In this document: positions 51,399 through 60,804 of the stretch, one piece after another | Layout of the letters: the number at the start of each line of letters is the position of its first letter | How positions within the stretch are numbered: position 1 is the stretch's first letter | Assembly (NCBI GenBank): GCA_041940025.1 | Contig: JBGTSY010000001.1 | Span: 62,001 to 126,000, forward strand | From: UBA5859 sp041940025 | Lineage (GTDB): Bacteria > Pseudomonadota > Gammaproteobacteria > UBA5859 | Direction of reading: 5' to 3' | DNA: 64,000 bases | Made by a program: the position numbers and the translations under genes | The notes under the pieces: generated by a model | What the model saw: only the letters and a program-made list of their open reading frames with translations | Databases searched by the model: none | Told to the model about the DNA's origin: nothing

Positions 51399-51566
51399 CT
51401 AAAGTAGGTTACACCAATCCACAAAGAAAAAAGTACAACTTTCCGACTCAAAGGAGCCATCAAATGCAGTATCCCAAAGATCGGTTAAACCTAGATCAAC
51501 GCATCCAGTGAGAAATAAACAGGATGCTAAGGCAACAGTAGGCAGGAATTTTTTCAGCGATCTCAC
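51399..51566 (-). CDS. Small lipoprotein (55 residues)
   Basis: A GTG-started frame encodes MRSLKKFLPTVALASC, then LFLTGC, a textbook lipoprotein signal with lipobox LTGC (Cys near residue 22). A mature part of about 34 residues follows, with a Cys pair near its end (SCTFFFVDWC). GGAGAG precedes the GTG by about five bases, and TATAAC lies at 51583-51588 on the same strand. The transcript would end at the hairpin at 51325-51355. The family is unknown to me. It is too short for most gene callers. Confidence 0.72.
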   Translation of the reverse strand: MRSLKKFLPTVALASCLFLTGCVDLGLTDLWDTAFDGSFESESCTFFFVDWCNLL

Positions 51567-51723
51567 AACTCTCTCCGTTTTCGTTATAATCGATTAATTA
51601 ATATGTCGTCCAGTTCCATCTAATTAGTATTAATATTTCTTAATATTTTCATTAAATTTTCTTATGGATAAATTTCTTCGACGAAGTTGGTAAGATAACC
51701 GCAACAAAACCACGCATAAGAAG

Positions 51724-52542
51724 ATGATGACAACAACTCAATATTTTCACTCCGGGCACTTCAAACAGGCCTATCAAATACTAAATAGAGATCATCCCGG
51801 ACTTCCCCTGGTGATGGTCATGGGCCTCTCCGGCGTCAAAGAGGATTGGCATCCCCTGGCCGCAGATCTGGCGCAAAACCGTCCTGTTTTAATTTTTGAT
51901 AATCGAGGGATCGGTGAAAGCGATGTTCCTGAGGGACCCTACACAATTGCACAGATGGCAAAAGACACGCTTGCCTTAATGCAGCATATCGGTTGGCGAC
52001 AAAGCCATCTAATGGGTATCAGTATGGGAGGCATGATCGCTCAACAACTGCTGATTACTGCCGGCACACAATTTGACCGCGCCATATTAGGCTGTACCCA
52101 TCATGGCGGACCCTCGCAAATTTTGCCGGATCCGGAAACCTATCAGGCGTTCCAATCCAATCGCAACGAATCCAAGGAAGCCGTGGTAAAAAAGATGGTG
52201 GCCATTAACGTCACCGAAGAGTGGATCCAAAGCAATCCGAAGCACTGGCAACAACTATTAATAAATGGTGCTTCCTTTCGACGCCCGGCCAGAGGCATTC
52301 GCAACCAGTTAATGGGGATTTTGCAATTCCATGTGGCACAACAATTATCCGCCGTGACCAATCGATGCCTCGTCATACATGGTAGCGCTGACAAGTTAAT
52401 CCCATTTGAAAACGGGCGACTGATTGCAGAGAAGTTACCTAATAGTCAATTCATAGAGTTGAAAGATGCGGGACATCAGTTCTGGGTGATGGAACCCAGA
52501 CGCTCGTTTGAAACCATCGATCAATTTTTATCAGAAGAGTGA
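51724..52542 (+). CDS. Alpha/beta hydrolase
   Basis: This 272-residue protein has the alpha/beta hydrolase fold. The nucleophile elbow is GISMGGM (Ser near residue 100), the oxyanion region VMGLSGVKEDWHPLAA, the acid in VIHGSADKLIPF and the catalytic His in DAGHQFWVM. The substrate is unknown. It opens a stretch of acyl and lipid enzymes, with the next genes convergent on the minus strand. Confidence 0.88.
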   Translation: MMTTTQYFHSGHFKQAYQILNRDHPGLPLVMVMGLSGVKEDWHPLAADLAQNRPVLIFDNRGIGESDVPEGPYTIAQMAKDTLALMQHIGWRQSHLMGISMGGMIAQQLLITAGTQFDRAILGCTHHGGPSQILPDPETYQAFQSNRNESKEAVVKKMVAINVTEEWIQSNPKHWQQLLINGASFRRPARGIRNQLMGILQFHVAQQLSAVTNRCLVIHGSADKLIPFENGRLIAEKLPNSQFIELKDAGHQFWVMEPRRSFETIDQFLSEE

Positions 52543-52579
52543 TATTAACGTCCCAAAAAACATTTTAATAACTAAAGAG

Positions 52580-53428
52580 TTAAGTCCAGAGAGTGGCTGT
52601 GCCAAATGCCGAGATTAAGCCGCTTTCTGCACCCACCAGATGAATACCACACTGATAAGCCTGTCCGGTTTGTGAGACGATCTGGCCAATGACCAAGAGA
52701 TCCTCTGTCACAGCAGTAGCACAGAGGGTAAGTTTCAGATCAGTGGTGGCCATTCTGCCAATTCTCTCCATTGAGGAAAAGGCAGCGTAAACCGCCGCAT
52801 TGTCTGCCACATAATATTGGATCCCAACTGCCAAGTTCTGCTGGTGATCTTGATGAGGAAATTGATTTTTTAATCTAATGCGGCATTTACCCTCCCCTAA
52901 AGACTCTATTAACATTCCCTGATTTCGCTTTTCGATATTGTTATTAAAAATATCTAATAACTTGTGGCCTCCATAATCTGCAGAGATCAATGATTCTAAT
53001 GAAACGGATTTATGCGGCTGTTTGATGGCGCTTTTAGGCATTTGAGCATACACCCAATGACCTCGAGAAATTGTCTTATCGTTCTCAGTCTTTACTGTGG
53101 CTTGTACAAAACTCATTTGCCTGGTCTGTTTTAATAAGGTCGCTTCACAAACTAAATCCACTTCTTTTGCGGCACTGAGATAGTTCAGTTGCCCATCAAG
53201 AAGGCACAGCGCCGTATCTGAATCTAGTTCTTGAGTCTTCATCGAATTTGCCAAATACCAACCCGCATCATGCATCAAGCTCGCCTGCACGCCGCCATGT
53301 ACCACACCCGCATCGGCATTCAGATTTTTATCATCGTAGGGCAGATAAAAATAGACTGTTTGCTCTCCAAGATCCCGGATCTGCGCGCCTATGCGATTCC
53401 CCCATTGGTTTTCACTGTAATCTGACAT
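52580..53428 (-). CDS. Double-HotDog PaaI-like thioesterase
   Basis: This 282-residue protein is made of two HotDog domains: VVHGGVQASLMHDAGWYLA near residue 42 (PaaI-type HGG motif), and a second half with YYVADNAAVYAAFSS and TTDLKLTLCA. It probably hydrolyses acyl-CoA thioesters. It is followed by a gap of 44 bases from the SDR gene upstream on the same strand, so the two may be co-transcribed. Confidence 0.75.
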   Translation of the reverse strand: MSDYSENQWGNRIGAQIRDLGEQTVYFYLPYDDKNLNADAGVVHGGVQASLMHDAGWYLANSMKTQELDSDTALCLLDGQLNYLSAAKEVDLVCEATLLKQTRQMSFVQATVKTENDKTISRGHWVYAQMPKSAIKQPHKSVSLESLISADYGGHKLLDIFNNNIEKRNQGMLIESLGEGKCRIRLKNQFPHQDHQQNLAVGIQYYVADNAAVYAAFSSMERIGRMATTDLKLTLCATAVTEDLLVIGQIVSQTGQAYQCGIHLVGAESGLISAFGTATLWT

Positions 53429-53472
53429 CTTGACTATTCTCTTATGTTTTCTAATTGAAGCTACAACTCATA

Positions 53473-54243
53473 CTATTTTGCCGCCATGCGGATCCCCGCA
53501 TCCAGTCGCACTGTCTCACCGTTCAGATAACCATTTTCAACCATATGCATTGCCAGTGCTGCGTATTCTTCAGGCTCCCCCAATCTCTCCGGATAGACTG
53601 TCTGCTCTGTTAGTCTCGCACGCATGGGCTCTGGCGCCATGTTCATTAAAGGGGTGTTGAATACTCCCGGCGCAATAGTATTGACTCGGATCTGGTAACG
53701 CGCGAGATCACGCGCAATAGGCAAGGTCATGCTCACTACCCCACCTTTCGACGCACTATAAGCCGCTTGACCGATCTGACCATCAAACGCGGCCACCGAG
53801 GCGGTATTGACAACCACACCCCGCTCACCTTGATTGTGTGTGGGATCGTTTTTTGCCATCACCTGCGCCGCCAAGCGCAACACATTAAAAGTACCTATCA
53901 AATTAATCTCAATCACTTGTCTAAAAACCGTTAATGAAAAGGGTCCATTCTTCCCCAATGTACGCCCAGCCATGCCCACTCCTGCACAGTTCACCGCGAC
54001 ATGGATCGTTCCCCACTGATTACAGGCAGCGGCGATAGCTTCCGCTACACTCTTTTCATCAGTCACATCCACCCCGGCAGCCAACGCTTGGTGACCAAAT
54101 GGTTCTGCTGCCTGGTTTAACGCTTCTTCATTGCGATCGACCATTAACACATTACCACCCCGCTTGATAATTTCAGCTGTCGTCGCCAAACCTAAACCCG
54201 ATGCGGCTCCGGTAATGATGGCCACCTTGTCTTTTATGATCAT
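53473..54243 (-). CDS. SDR family 3-hydroxyacyl-CoA dehydrogenase-like oxidoreductase
   Basis: This 256-residue short-chain dehydrogenase has the NAD-binding TGAASGLGLAT (residues 11-21), VDRNEEAL, NCAGVG, and the catalytic Ser/Tyr/Lys in NTASVAAF and YSASKGG. It resembles type II 3-hydroxyacyl-CoA dehydrogenases (HSD17B10 group), with the NGPFSLTVFRQVIEINLIGTFNV region. It fits fatty-acid or branched-chain acid breakdown together with the neighbouring thioesterase. Confidence 0.88.
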   Translation of the reverse strand: MIIKDKVAIITGAASGLGLATTAEIIKRGGNVLMVDRNEEALNQAAEPFGHQALAAGVDVTDEKSVAEAIAAACNQWGTIHVAVNCAGVGMAGRTLGKNGPFSLTVFRQVIEINLIGTFNVLRLAAQVMAKNDPTHNQGERGVVVNTASVAAFDGQIGQAAYSASKGGVVSMTLPIARDLARYQIRVNTIAPGVFNTPLMNMAPEPMRARLTEQTVYPERLGEPEEYAALAMHMVENGYLNGETVRLDAGIRMAAK

Positions 54244-54292
54244 TTTTGTCTCCTTATCCCCCTCATACCGAATTCCATTGTTACTTCATTGG

Positions 54293-55114
54293 TCACAGCT
54301 CCGGTAACCAGCGACGCCAGCGATAGTTGGGATCCCCGACAGCGATAAAACTGGGATTAATTAACGAATCTTCAAAATTGTATTTAAGCGGGCTAAAACT
54401 AAAATCGAGCAACGCTCCTCCAGCTTCACTCAAAAGAATTTGCGCCGCAGCTGTATCCCATTCATATGTCGGACCGAAACAAGGAAAGGCGTCTGCGACT
54501 CCCTCAGCCACTAAACAACTTTTCAGACAACCGCCATGGACCATGGCATGGTGGGAACCCACTTTGTCGAGAAATTTTGCCAACATTGGCCCACTGCGAC
54601 GCCGACTCAATGCAAGCACTAGATTTCCAGGATCTGCGGTTCGAGTTTTGATCCGTTGTGCCTTACCCTCTGCCTGACATTTGAATGCGCCCTGATTTCT
54701 AGCTGCGTAATACAGTGTTTCAGTTGCTGGAAAATAAATCACACCAATAATGGGAGTATTCTGTTCAATCAGAGCAATATTGACGGAAAAATCACCCGTC
54801 TGATTAATGAACTCTCTGGTGCCATCAAGGGGATCTATCAGCCAAAATCTGTCCCACTCAGAACGTTCTGTATAAGGAAGTGTATGGGATTCCTCGGTAA
54901 TAATAGGTAATGAGGAATCAAACTCTAACAATGTGCTAACTATTTGGTCATTCGCCAGCAGATCTGCTTCGGTCACTAGAGATTTGTCTGGTTTTTCCAT
55001 AATCTCCATATCTGAGGCTTTATAGAGCTCCAGTATGGTCTCGCCAGCCGATCGGGCAATTTTCTTCAACTCATCTAGTACTGCTTGAGGCGTTGGCGCG
55101 GCTGGATGGTTCAT
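54293..55114 (-). CDS. cysQ: 3'(2'),5'-bisphosphate nucleotidase CysQ
   Basis: CysQ hydrolyses 3'-phosphoadenosine 5'-phosphate from sulfate assimilation. This 273-residue protein of the inositol monophosphatase fold shows the metal-binding motifs EESHTL (near residue 73), DPLDGTREFI (near 98) and WDTAAAQILLSEAGG (near 218). The gene is divergent from yrfG, a neighbourhood seen in pseudomonads, though nudE is absent here. Confidence 0.92.
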   Translation of the reverse strand: MNHPAAPTPQAVLDELKKIARSAGETILELYKASDMEIMEKPDKSLVTEADLLANDQIVSTLLEFDSSLPIITEESHTLPYTERSEWDRFWLIDPLDGTREFINQTGDFSVNIALIEQNTPIIGVIYFPATETLYYAARNQGAFKCQAEGKAQRIKTRTADPGNLVLALSRRRSGPMLAKFLDKVGSHHAMVHGGCLKSCLVAEGVADAFPCFGPTYEWDTAAAQILLSEAGGALLDFSFSPLKYNFEDSLINPSFIAVGDPNYRWRRWLPEL

Positions 55115-55350
55115 TCAATGTATCAATCTAGTTGAATCCGTACTCAATGGAAGAGACCAAATTATGACACTATTCTACTATTTCACGGTTGGATTAAAAT
55201 CTTCACTACACGCTTATTATGGTGACACCACTAATACACACAGAATTGATATTAGATGGCTGCTGGACATTAGAGTACCGCAGAGCCTATATTCAAGCTA
55301 CCATTAGTTAACTCATCCTGGATAAATAGGGAACCATTCAGAGCAAACCC

Positions 55351-56010
55351 ATGATCAACTGGCAACTAATAGACACTATTTTCCTCGATATGGACGGTAC
55401 ACTATTGGATCTAAAATTTGATAACTTCTTTTGGCGCCGATACTTAGTGGACATCTATGCGCAAAACCAAGCCATTAGCCTATCAGAAGCCCAAAATCTT
55501 ATACTAAAAAAATATATCTCTTGTGAGAACACATTAGACTGGTACTGCACCGACTATTGGTCTCGGGAACTCGGACTAAACATTATCGAATTGAAGCGCG
55601 AGGTGGCAGATCAGATTTCAGTCCGACACCAAGCAATAGAATTTTTACAGTTTATTCAACATCAGTCAAAGCGCGTGCTACTGGTCACCAATGCCCACCC
55701 TGACACGGTGAAGATTAAGCTAGACCAAACTGGGATTGATGAATATATGGATTCGGTAGTGTCTTCCCATGAGATTGGACGACCCAAAGAGGACCCCCTT
55801 TTCTGGGAACAACTCGGGGAACTCGAACCGTTCAATTCAGAGCATACTTGCCTCATTGATGACAACACTGTGGTGTTGCAGTCTGCCAAACAACATGGCA
55901 TTAAACATCTCTATTCCATCAAACAACCAGATTCCAGCCGCCCACCAAATCAACAGCAAAATTTCCCCGCAATTGATGAGTTTGCAGAAATTATCTCCCC
56001 CATCGTTTGA
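55351..56010 (+). CDS. yrfG: HAD-family GMP/IMP nucleotidase (YrfG-like)
   Basis: This 219-residue HAD phosphatase has motif I FLDMDGTLLDL (near residue 11), motif II VLLVTNAHP, the Lys in GRPKEDP and motif IV CLIDDNTVVL. The alpha-helical cap, FFWRRYLVDIYA ... YCTDYWSRELGL, matches YrfG-type purine nucleotidases. Its 3' end overlaps the convergent YkgJ-type gene by 20 bases. Confidence 0.85.
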   Translation: MINWQLIDTIFLDMDGTLLDLKFDNFFWRRYLVDIYAQNQAISLSEAQNLILKKYISCENTLDWYCTDYWSRELGLNIIELKREVADQISVRHQAIEFLQFIQHQSKRVLLVTNAHPDTVKIKLDQTGIDEYMDSVVSSHEIGRPKEDPLFWEQLGELEPFNSEHTCLIDDNTVVLQSAKQHGIKHLYSIKQPDSSRPPNQQQNFPAIDEFAEIISPIV

Positions 56011-56395
56011 ATCTTCTTTTGCAGTAGGCTAACAACTCATCGTAGGTTCTGAAATAGAGGTCAAATCCCTTTTCTGCCGGTTCATCGTACTCACACCAAT
56101 CATTGTCATAATCACGACACACCTGCGGACGAGTGTCGTAAATGCCGCAGGCACCATCCGCCTGCAAATGGGTACATTTGCCTTCCACCAATAAAAACCA
56201 ACCATCTTCATCTTTATAGATAGAGATATGTTCGTGAGAGACTTGCCATAATAGATGATCGAAATCAGATTTAGCTTTGGGGGTGGCTAATTCCTCGGTA
56301 ATGTAGGTACAACAAATCGATCCGGTACAAAACGAACATTTATTCTCAGGAGTGATTTCTCCCGCTGCTGTAGGTTTTAAAGTCAAACTATCCAT
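55991..56395 (-). CDS. YkgJ-type cysteine-cluster protein
   Basis: This 134-residue cytoplasmic protein has the CxxC-x4-CC start (CSFCTGSICC near residue 21) and later CTH...CGIYDTRPQVCRDY, typical of YkgJ/CxxCxxCC proteins thought to bind zinc or an Fe-S cluster. Function unknown. It is 14 bases from gspN on the same strand and may be co-transcribed with the secretion genes. Confidence 0.85.
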   Translation of the reverse strand: MDSLTLKPTAAGEITPENKCSFCTGSICCTYITEELATPKAKSDFDHLLWQVSHEHISIYKDEDGWFLLVEGKCTHLQADGACGIYDTRPQVCRDYDNDWCEYDEPAEKGFDLYFRTYDELLAYCKRRFKRWGR

Positions 56396-56409
56396 GTCAT
56401 TTAGTCCTG

Positions 56410-57180
56410 TTACAAAAATGCTTTCAACTGCTCAATGGAACCTTTGTATTGAAGTCGATATTCACCATTACGGTTTGGTCTGCCCAATATCCTATTTATA
56501 GATTCAGCAGAGATCTCCGAGTTTGCAACCGGTTTGAGAAATCCAGATAAATTATAAGTGTCCGGTGTTAATTCTACACTCAGCTGTATCTCCAACTGTT
56601 GTTTGTCACTGACAATGTCTCCCACAACATGATGTGCCTTAGGACTACTCAATTCAATCCGCACATTGCCTAGTGGCAAAGGCTCAGGTGTCATTATAGT
56701 CGCTTGCGACCACATAAACGTGGCTTCCATCTCCTGAATACCCTGATCATCTAACTGTAGAGACTGCACACTTCCGTTCAGTTCTCCCGACGCGCCAAAG
56801 GGACGAGGGATCCATGGCTGTGTCCACTCTGATACCGGAAACCGCAAGAAGAGCTGCTTTGCAACAGTACGCCCAAATAAGCTGTGGGACAGGACACCTT
56901 TTAAATCTAGTGACTGTGCGGGCACCTCCAATGAGAGTTGCAAACGCCCCAAAATTAAGGGCAAAACCTGTATCGACCAGCGCAAGGGAGACAGATGCAT
57001 CCCGTTGAATCGAACGGTAGACAGCTCACCCTGCCATAAGGTGCCTGATGCGCCTCCCAGTGTGACTGAGGGAGGTAATTGAGGCGCCATTCTTAATACT
57101 TGGCTAGCCGGTAAAGTCATCATCAAACAGATCAGTAATACCGCTATAAAAAATAGAGTGGGACGCAAATATGTTTTCAT
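56410..57180 (-). CDS. gspN: Type II secretion system protein GspN
   Basis: This 256-residue inner-membrane protein has one N-terminal helix (about residues 7-27) and a beta-rich periplasmic part (LPPSVTLGGASGTLWQGELS and LRWSIQVLPLILGRLQLSLE are typical). GspN is an optional platform component. The start overlaps the gspM stop by four bases; it is the last gsp gene of the operon. Confidence 0.87.
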   Translation of the reverse strand: MKTYLRPTLFFIAVLLICLMMTLPASQVLRMAPQLPPSVTLGGASGTLWQGELSTVRFNGMHLSPLRWSIQVLPLILGRLQLSLEVPAQSLDLKGVLSHSLFGRTVAKQLFLRFPVSEWTQPWIPRPFGASGELNGSVQSLQLDDQGIQEMEATFMWSQATIMTPEPLPLGNVRIELSSPKAHHVVGDIVSDKQQLEIQLSVELTPDTYNLSGFLKPVANSEISAESINRILGRPNRNGEYRLQYKGSIEQLKAFL

Positions 57181-57671
57181 GAATTGGTATCTATGAGTAA
57201 AGCGCTCAAATTAACCTGCCCCGGTGCCACTGCATCGATGGTAATTCTATCCACATTGATTTTATAACGTGAATGTAAGAGAGATAACCAATTGATGGCA
57301 TCGTCGAATTTGGCATTTTCTAACCAAATACGCACTCTGGCATCCCCCTCTGGCTCGACTCGTTTGACCGCTTGCGACAAATTGGCTTGCTTGCTACTGC
57401 TGTCCACTAAAGCAAAGAGCGATTGATTTCCCCGATTTGCTGTTGATGAAGACTGAGGTTTGAACTGATTGACTTGAACTACCGCTTGTCGCAACCATTC
57501 AAGATCGGCTTGCATCTCTTGTACTTGTTGGTCCCCGGTTTTTAAATTTTTAAAAAAGGGAGAAATATAGTCACTATAGAGAACAAAGCTAATGATACAG
57601 ATGCCTAATATACCACCCACCAACACCAATTGCTGTTCGCGCTCATTTAGTTGTGCAAACCATGCTTTCAC
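57177..57671 (-). CDS. gspM: Type II secretion system protein GspM
   Basis: This 164-residue bitopic protein has an N-terminal cytoplasmic segment (WFAQLNEREQQLVLVGG), one helix (about residues 17-37) and a ferredoxin-like periplasmic domain (FDDAINWLS-type region). It pairs with GspL in the inner-membrane platform. It overlaps gspL and gspN by four bases each. Confidence 0.9.
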   Translation of the reverse strand: MKAWFAQLNEREQQLVLVGGILGICIISFVLYSDYISPFFKNLKTGDQQVQEMQADLEWLRQAVVQVNQFKPQSSSTANRGNQSLFALVDSSSKQANLSQAVKRVEPEGDARVRIWLENAKFDDAINWLSLLHSRYKINVDRITIDAVAPGQVNLSALLIDTNS

Positions 57672-58834
57672 TGCGAGTTCTCCTGAATGCGCAAGCGAGC
57701 TTCTAATCGTTCATCTCGTTTATCTGCTGAAGCGATCTCCACAGCCAATCCCGTGGTCATTAAGCGCGCCTTAAGCTGGTCCAAGGCGGACACTGAGTCA
57801 ATTTCAATTGCCAGTTCCATCACACCCGTACGATAACTAATCTGCATCAAACGCATATTCTCTGTACCAGCTAAAATGTCACCAATATTTGACATCAATG
57901 GAATAAACCCGCCGCCGTTTGGATTCCCTTGCAACGCCGCCAGTTGGCTTCGCATTTTACCAATGGGGTCCCGTACGTTTTGATCCTCAGGAAAAGCAGT
58001 CAGATAGACTTGTAATAACTCATCCTCCAATCGAGAGATCTCACCTCTTATCTGGAACGCCTCAGAAATGAAAAGCGACAGTTGCACAACCAGCGCTAAC
58101 GCCAGCACTAGTGCGGCTGGGATCCAAGGCCGTAAGGTTTTATTTAGTTGCTCCTTTTGACTGTAACTATTTTGCAATAAGTTAATTCCGGTCAACACGT
58201 GTACATGCTGACTTAACTCTGATAGGGCTGCCTGAGAAAAAATATGGTGTTCTATGTCACCGTTAAACTCCGGCAATATTAGTTCCAAGCCATTTTCTGA
58301 AGCGTACACATCAATCTGCACTGGTGCTTCTTCATCCTGTTTAATCGCACGATCGATTAAAAAAGCTAAATTTTCTGGCTCTGTGGCAAATCCCGATTGT
58401 TCACCGGTACGAACCAAAGCCCGTTTATCGTCTACCCAAACAGACCAGTGATTCAGGGTGTAAGGTAACGCGAACACATCTGGTTGTAGTTGCTTTGCTT
58501 TGATGCCCAGCTCATTGAGCCGCTGCAACCACTTATCCATGAGGGATTTATCCACCGCCGCTACCGACAGCTGATTCCCCTCACCTTTCCAATCTCCCAT
58601 GGCAAAATGGATCTGCTCTACATCTTCTGTTAACTCATCCTCCAAAGCATAGGGAAGCGCATTTTGCACCTTTTTTAATTTACGCGTCGGTAACGTTGCT
58701 TCGGTTAGCAATACCTGTTGGGTCGGGACCAGCAAAGTCATTGAGCTATCCAGTTCCACAGAATCCGATAGCGTCCCAGACAGAAGCCAATCAATCTGAT
58801 TTTCTTGCCACGTCCAATCAAGAAGTTTTGTCAT
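57668..58834 (-). CDS. gspL: Type II secretion system protein GspL
   Basis: This 388-residue platform protein has an actin-like cytoplasmic domain (about residues 1-240; LLVPTQQVLLTEATLPTRKLKKV, NALPYALEDEL), a transmembrane helix (about 242-262) and a periplasmic ferredoxin-like domain. It binds the GspE ATPase. The ATG at 58834 is preferred over an in-frame codon 36 residues upstream because it gives the family N-terminus and a short overlap (17 bases) with gspK. Confidence 0.92.
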   Translation of the reverse strand: MTKLLDWTWQENQIDWLLSGTLSDSVELDSSMTLLVPTQQVLLTEATLPTRKLKKVQNALPYALEDELTEDVEQIHFAMGDWKGEGNQLSVAAVDKSLMDKWLQRLNELGIKAKQLQPDVFALPYTLNHWSVWVDDKRALVRTGEQSGFATEPENLAFLIDRAIKQDEEAPVQIDVYASENGLELILPEFNGDIEHHIFSQAALSELSQHVHVLTGINLLQNSYSQKEQLNKTLRPWIPAALVLALALVVQLSLFISEAFQIRGEISRLEDELLQVYLTAFPEDQNVRDPIGKMRSQLAALQGNPNGGGFIPLMSNIGDILAGTENMRLMQISYRTGVMELAIEIDSVSALDQLKARLMTTGLAVEIASADKRDERLEARLRIQENSQ

Positions 58835-59795
58835 ACTCGATACCCGGTTTACGCATGAGCGTGGTGACCTTCTGTGTGGATTCGCGCTTAAGAAAGCTCG
58901 TATATTGTAGCTGACGTTCACCGAAATCAATTTGCGTCTCAAGTTGAAAATAATCGGACTTAACGTCTATCAAACCATTAATATTCGGTGTTTGCGATCC
59001 TGGAGGAAAAAGTGCCAAAAACGCTGTCGTATTTTGAATCGGTGATTCTGTACGATCCTGAATAAATGTGTCCACTAAGTTGTTGGTAATCGCAGGATCT
59101 AAAGCCTTTAAAATCTCTTTTGGTGCGGTATTTACGTTAATTTTAGTAGACGAAGGTAACGCAGTCACAAAAGGACGCAAGATTTCATAAGGATCGCTAT
59201 CTTGGTCTGCCTCAAATCCTTTAATCAATCTCAGCTCCGAAATATCCTGTAATGGTTGATTGGCCGTACGATAGGAATTATCTGACAACATATAGGTTGC
59301 GTCTTCAGCACCGCCCCCAGGATAAGGTGTCGTATCTGCATCTATCCAATCGATGACATTTCCTAATAGTTTAGGGTCCAAGCTCAAGCTCGATAATAAA
59401 TTTTTAAAAAACTCAATGTGTTCACTACTTGGAGGAAGAGCTTGACCATTTGGATCTAACAAGGAATTCAGGTTAAATTTAGCTTGTAGATCTGAAATCT
59501 GGCCAGTAATGGTCCCCCCTTCGAATGGCAAAGGTGTAGCCGGTTGCGCCCAAAAATCTGTGGCACCATCCACATCAAAATCATCATCCGCCAATAATAT
59601 TAACGCAGCTAAGCGTTCTGCACCAACGGTGTAGAATGAACTTTGATCTCTCACTAAAATATTCTCAGTTCGGTGCACATGTATATTACCCTGTGATAGC
59701 AACGCCACCGCAATCACAGCGGCCAGGGCCACAATTAACATCGCAGTAATAATGGCCACACCCCGTTGCGATTGTAAAATATGCCCCATCATCAT
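58818..59795 (-). CDS. gspK: Type II secretion minor pseudopilin GspK
   Basis: This 325-residue minor pseudopilin has the prepilin-like leader QRGVAIITAMLIVALAAVIAV, where GspK lacks the Glu at +5, and the large alpha-domain insert (SDLQAKFNLNSLL, VIDWIDADTTPYPGGGAED). GspK caps the pseudopilus tip with GspI and GspJ. Three consecutive ATG codons begin the gene; the first overlaps gspJ's stop. Confidence 0.93.
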   Translation of the reverse strand: MMMGHILQSQRGVAIITAMLIVALAAVIAVALLSQGNIHVHRTENILVRDQSSFYTVGAERLAALILLADDDFDVDGATDFWAQPATPLPFEGGTITGQISDLQAKFNLNSLLDPNGQALPPSSEHIEFFKNLLSSLSLDPKLLGNVIDWIDADTTPYPGGGAEDATYMLSDNSYRTANQPLQDISELRLIKGFEADQDSDPYEILRPFVTALPSSTKINVNTAPKEILKALDPAITNNLVDTFIQDRTESPIQNTTAFLALFPPGSQTPNINGLIDVKSDYFQLETQIDFGERQLQYTSFLKRESTQKVTTLMRKPGIEYDKTS

Positions 59796-60397
59796 GGATC
59801 AGACACGCTTAGCAATCGACGAATCTCTCCCCAATCCTTTAGGGTCACTTGCAACTCTATTGCCTGCGGCAGTGAAGATTGGGTCGTCCCTATTTGATTC
59901 GACGGCGGCCACACCTCATACCAATTGCTTTTTTCATCCAATAAACGGATCTGCCAATCTTGTACCTCATCCAGCAAAACCTGTTCCAACGGTTCGGCAC
60001 CAGGAGCGCGATCTAACTGTCTATATGTGATGCGGAGGATTTGATCTTCTCTCAATTCATAACCCACACGTTGCATGTCACTACGTGGCAGCTTAAGTAG
60101 GTTACGCTGCCCGCCACGGGTAAATTCTAGGGTTCTTCCACCGCTGCCGGGCATTTTGACTGCAGCTTCTAAATCGCCTAACTCATCTCGTACAGTGCGC
60201 CTGACAATATTTTGCATATCCTTCTGCACCACCGCCATAAAGATCTGTAACTCTTTCAATCTTTCCGCTTGCTCTTCCACCACCTCGGAAGTTTTAATGA
60301 TGTTGTTCAAACCACCATACGCAATCATTGAGAGCACCGCGAACACTGCCATCGCGACCATCAATTCAATCAAAGTAAATGCCGCAGAAGATTTCAT
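59792..60397 (-). CDS. gspJ: Type II secretion minor pseudopilin GspJ
   Basis: This 201-residue pseudopilin has the cleavage motif AFTLIELMVAMAVFAVLSMIA (Phe+1, Glu+5) after a short leader, then the GspJ body (RGGQRNLLKLPRSDMQRV). It overlaps gspI and gspK by four bases each. Confidence 0.93.
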   Translation of the reverse strand: MKSSAAFTLIELMVAMAVFAVLSMIAYGGLNNIIKTSEVVEEQAERLKELQIFMAVVQKDMQNIVRRTVRDELGDLEAAVKMPGSGGRTLEFTRGGQRNLLKLPRSDMQRVGYELREDQILRITYRQLDRAPGAEPLEQVLLDEVQDWQIRLLDEKSNWYEVWPPSNQIGTTQSSLPQAIELQVTLKDWGEIRRLLSVSDP

Positions 60398-60804
60398 CTA
60401 ATAATGAATCCTGAAACCTGTGCATGAGCCTGCTTAACACGCTCATCGAAATAGACCGCCACATCAACGCGACGCATCTCTTTGCCTTTGATTTCGGTGG
60501 CCAAACTCACCTCTCTGCGCCAATGCCAGGTATGTTCCCCCAACTCCTCTGTACCCGACTTGACGCCCACATTTGGCCAGCCATTATTTGACAATTCAGT
60601 TTCCATTAACTGATTCGATGCCACCCAGTGAGCCATTGTTTTCTCTTTTAAATAAGTTAAATTTCGCGTGTTTGTGCTACTGGATTTGAGTACCGCAGCC
60701 AACGCAACTGCAACGATCGCTAATGCCACCAGCACCTCTACCAAGGTAAATCCCTGATGCCATCTACTCTGTTTTTTTAAAATACCATTTGTCAGAATCA
60801 ACAC
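60394..60804 (-). CDS. gspI: Type II secretion minor pseudopilin GspI
   Basis: This 136-residue pseudopilin has QGFTLVEVLVALAIVAVALA, with the prepilin cleavage site at G/F, and the typical WVASNQLMETEL segment near residue 66. It shares one base with gspH and four with gspJ. Confidence 0.93.
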   Translation of the reverse strand: MLILTNGILKKQSRWHQGFTLVEVLVALAIVAVALAAVLKSSSTNTRNLTYLKEKTMAHWVASNQLMETELSNNGWPNVGVKSGTEELGEHTWHWRREVSLATEIKGKEMRRVDVAVYFDERVKQAHAQVSGFIIR

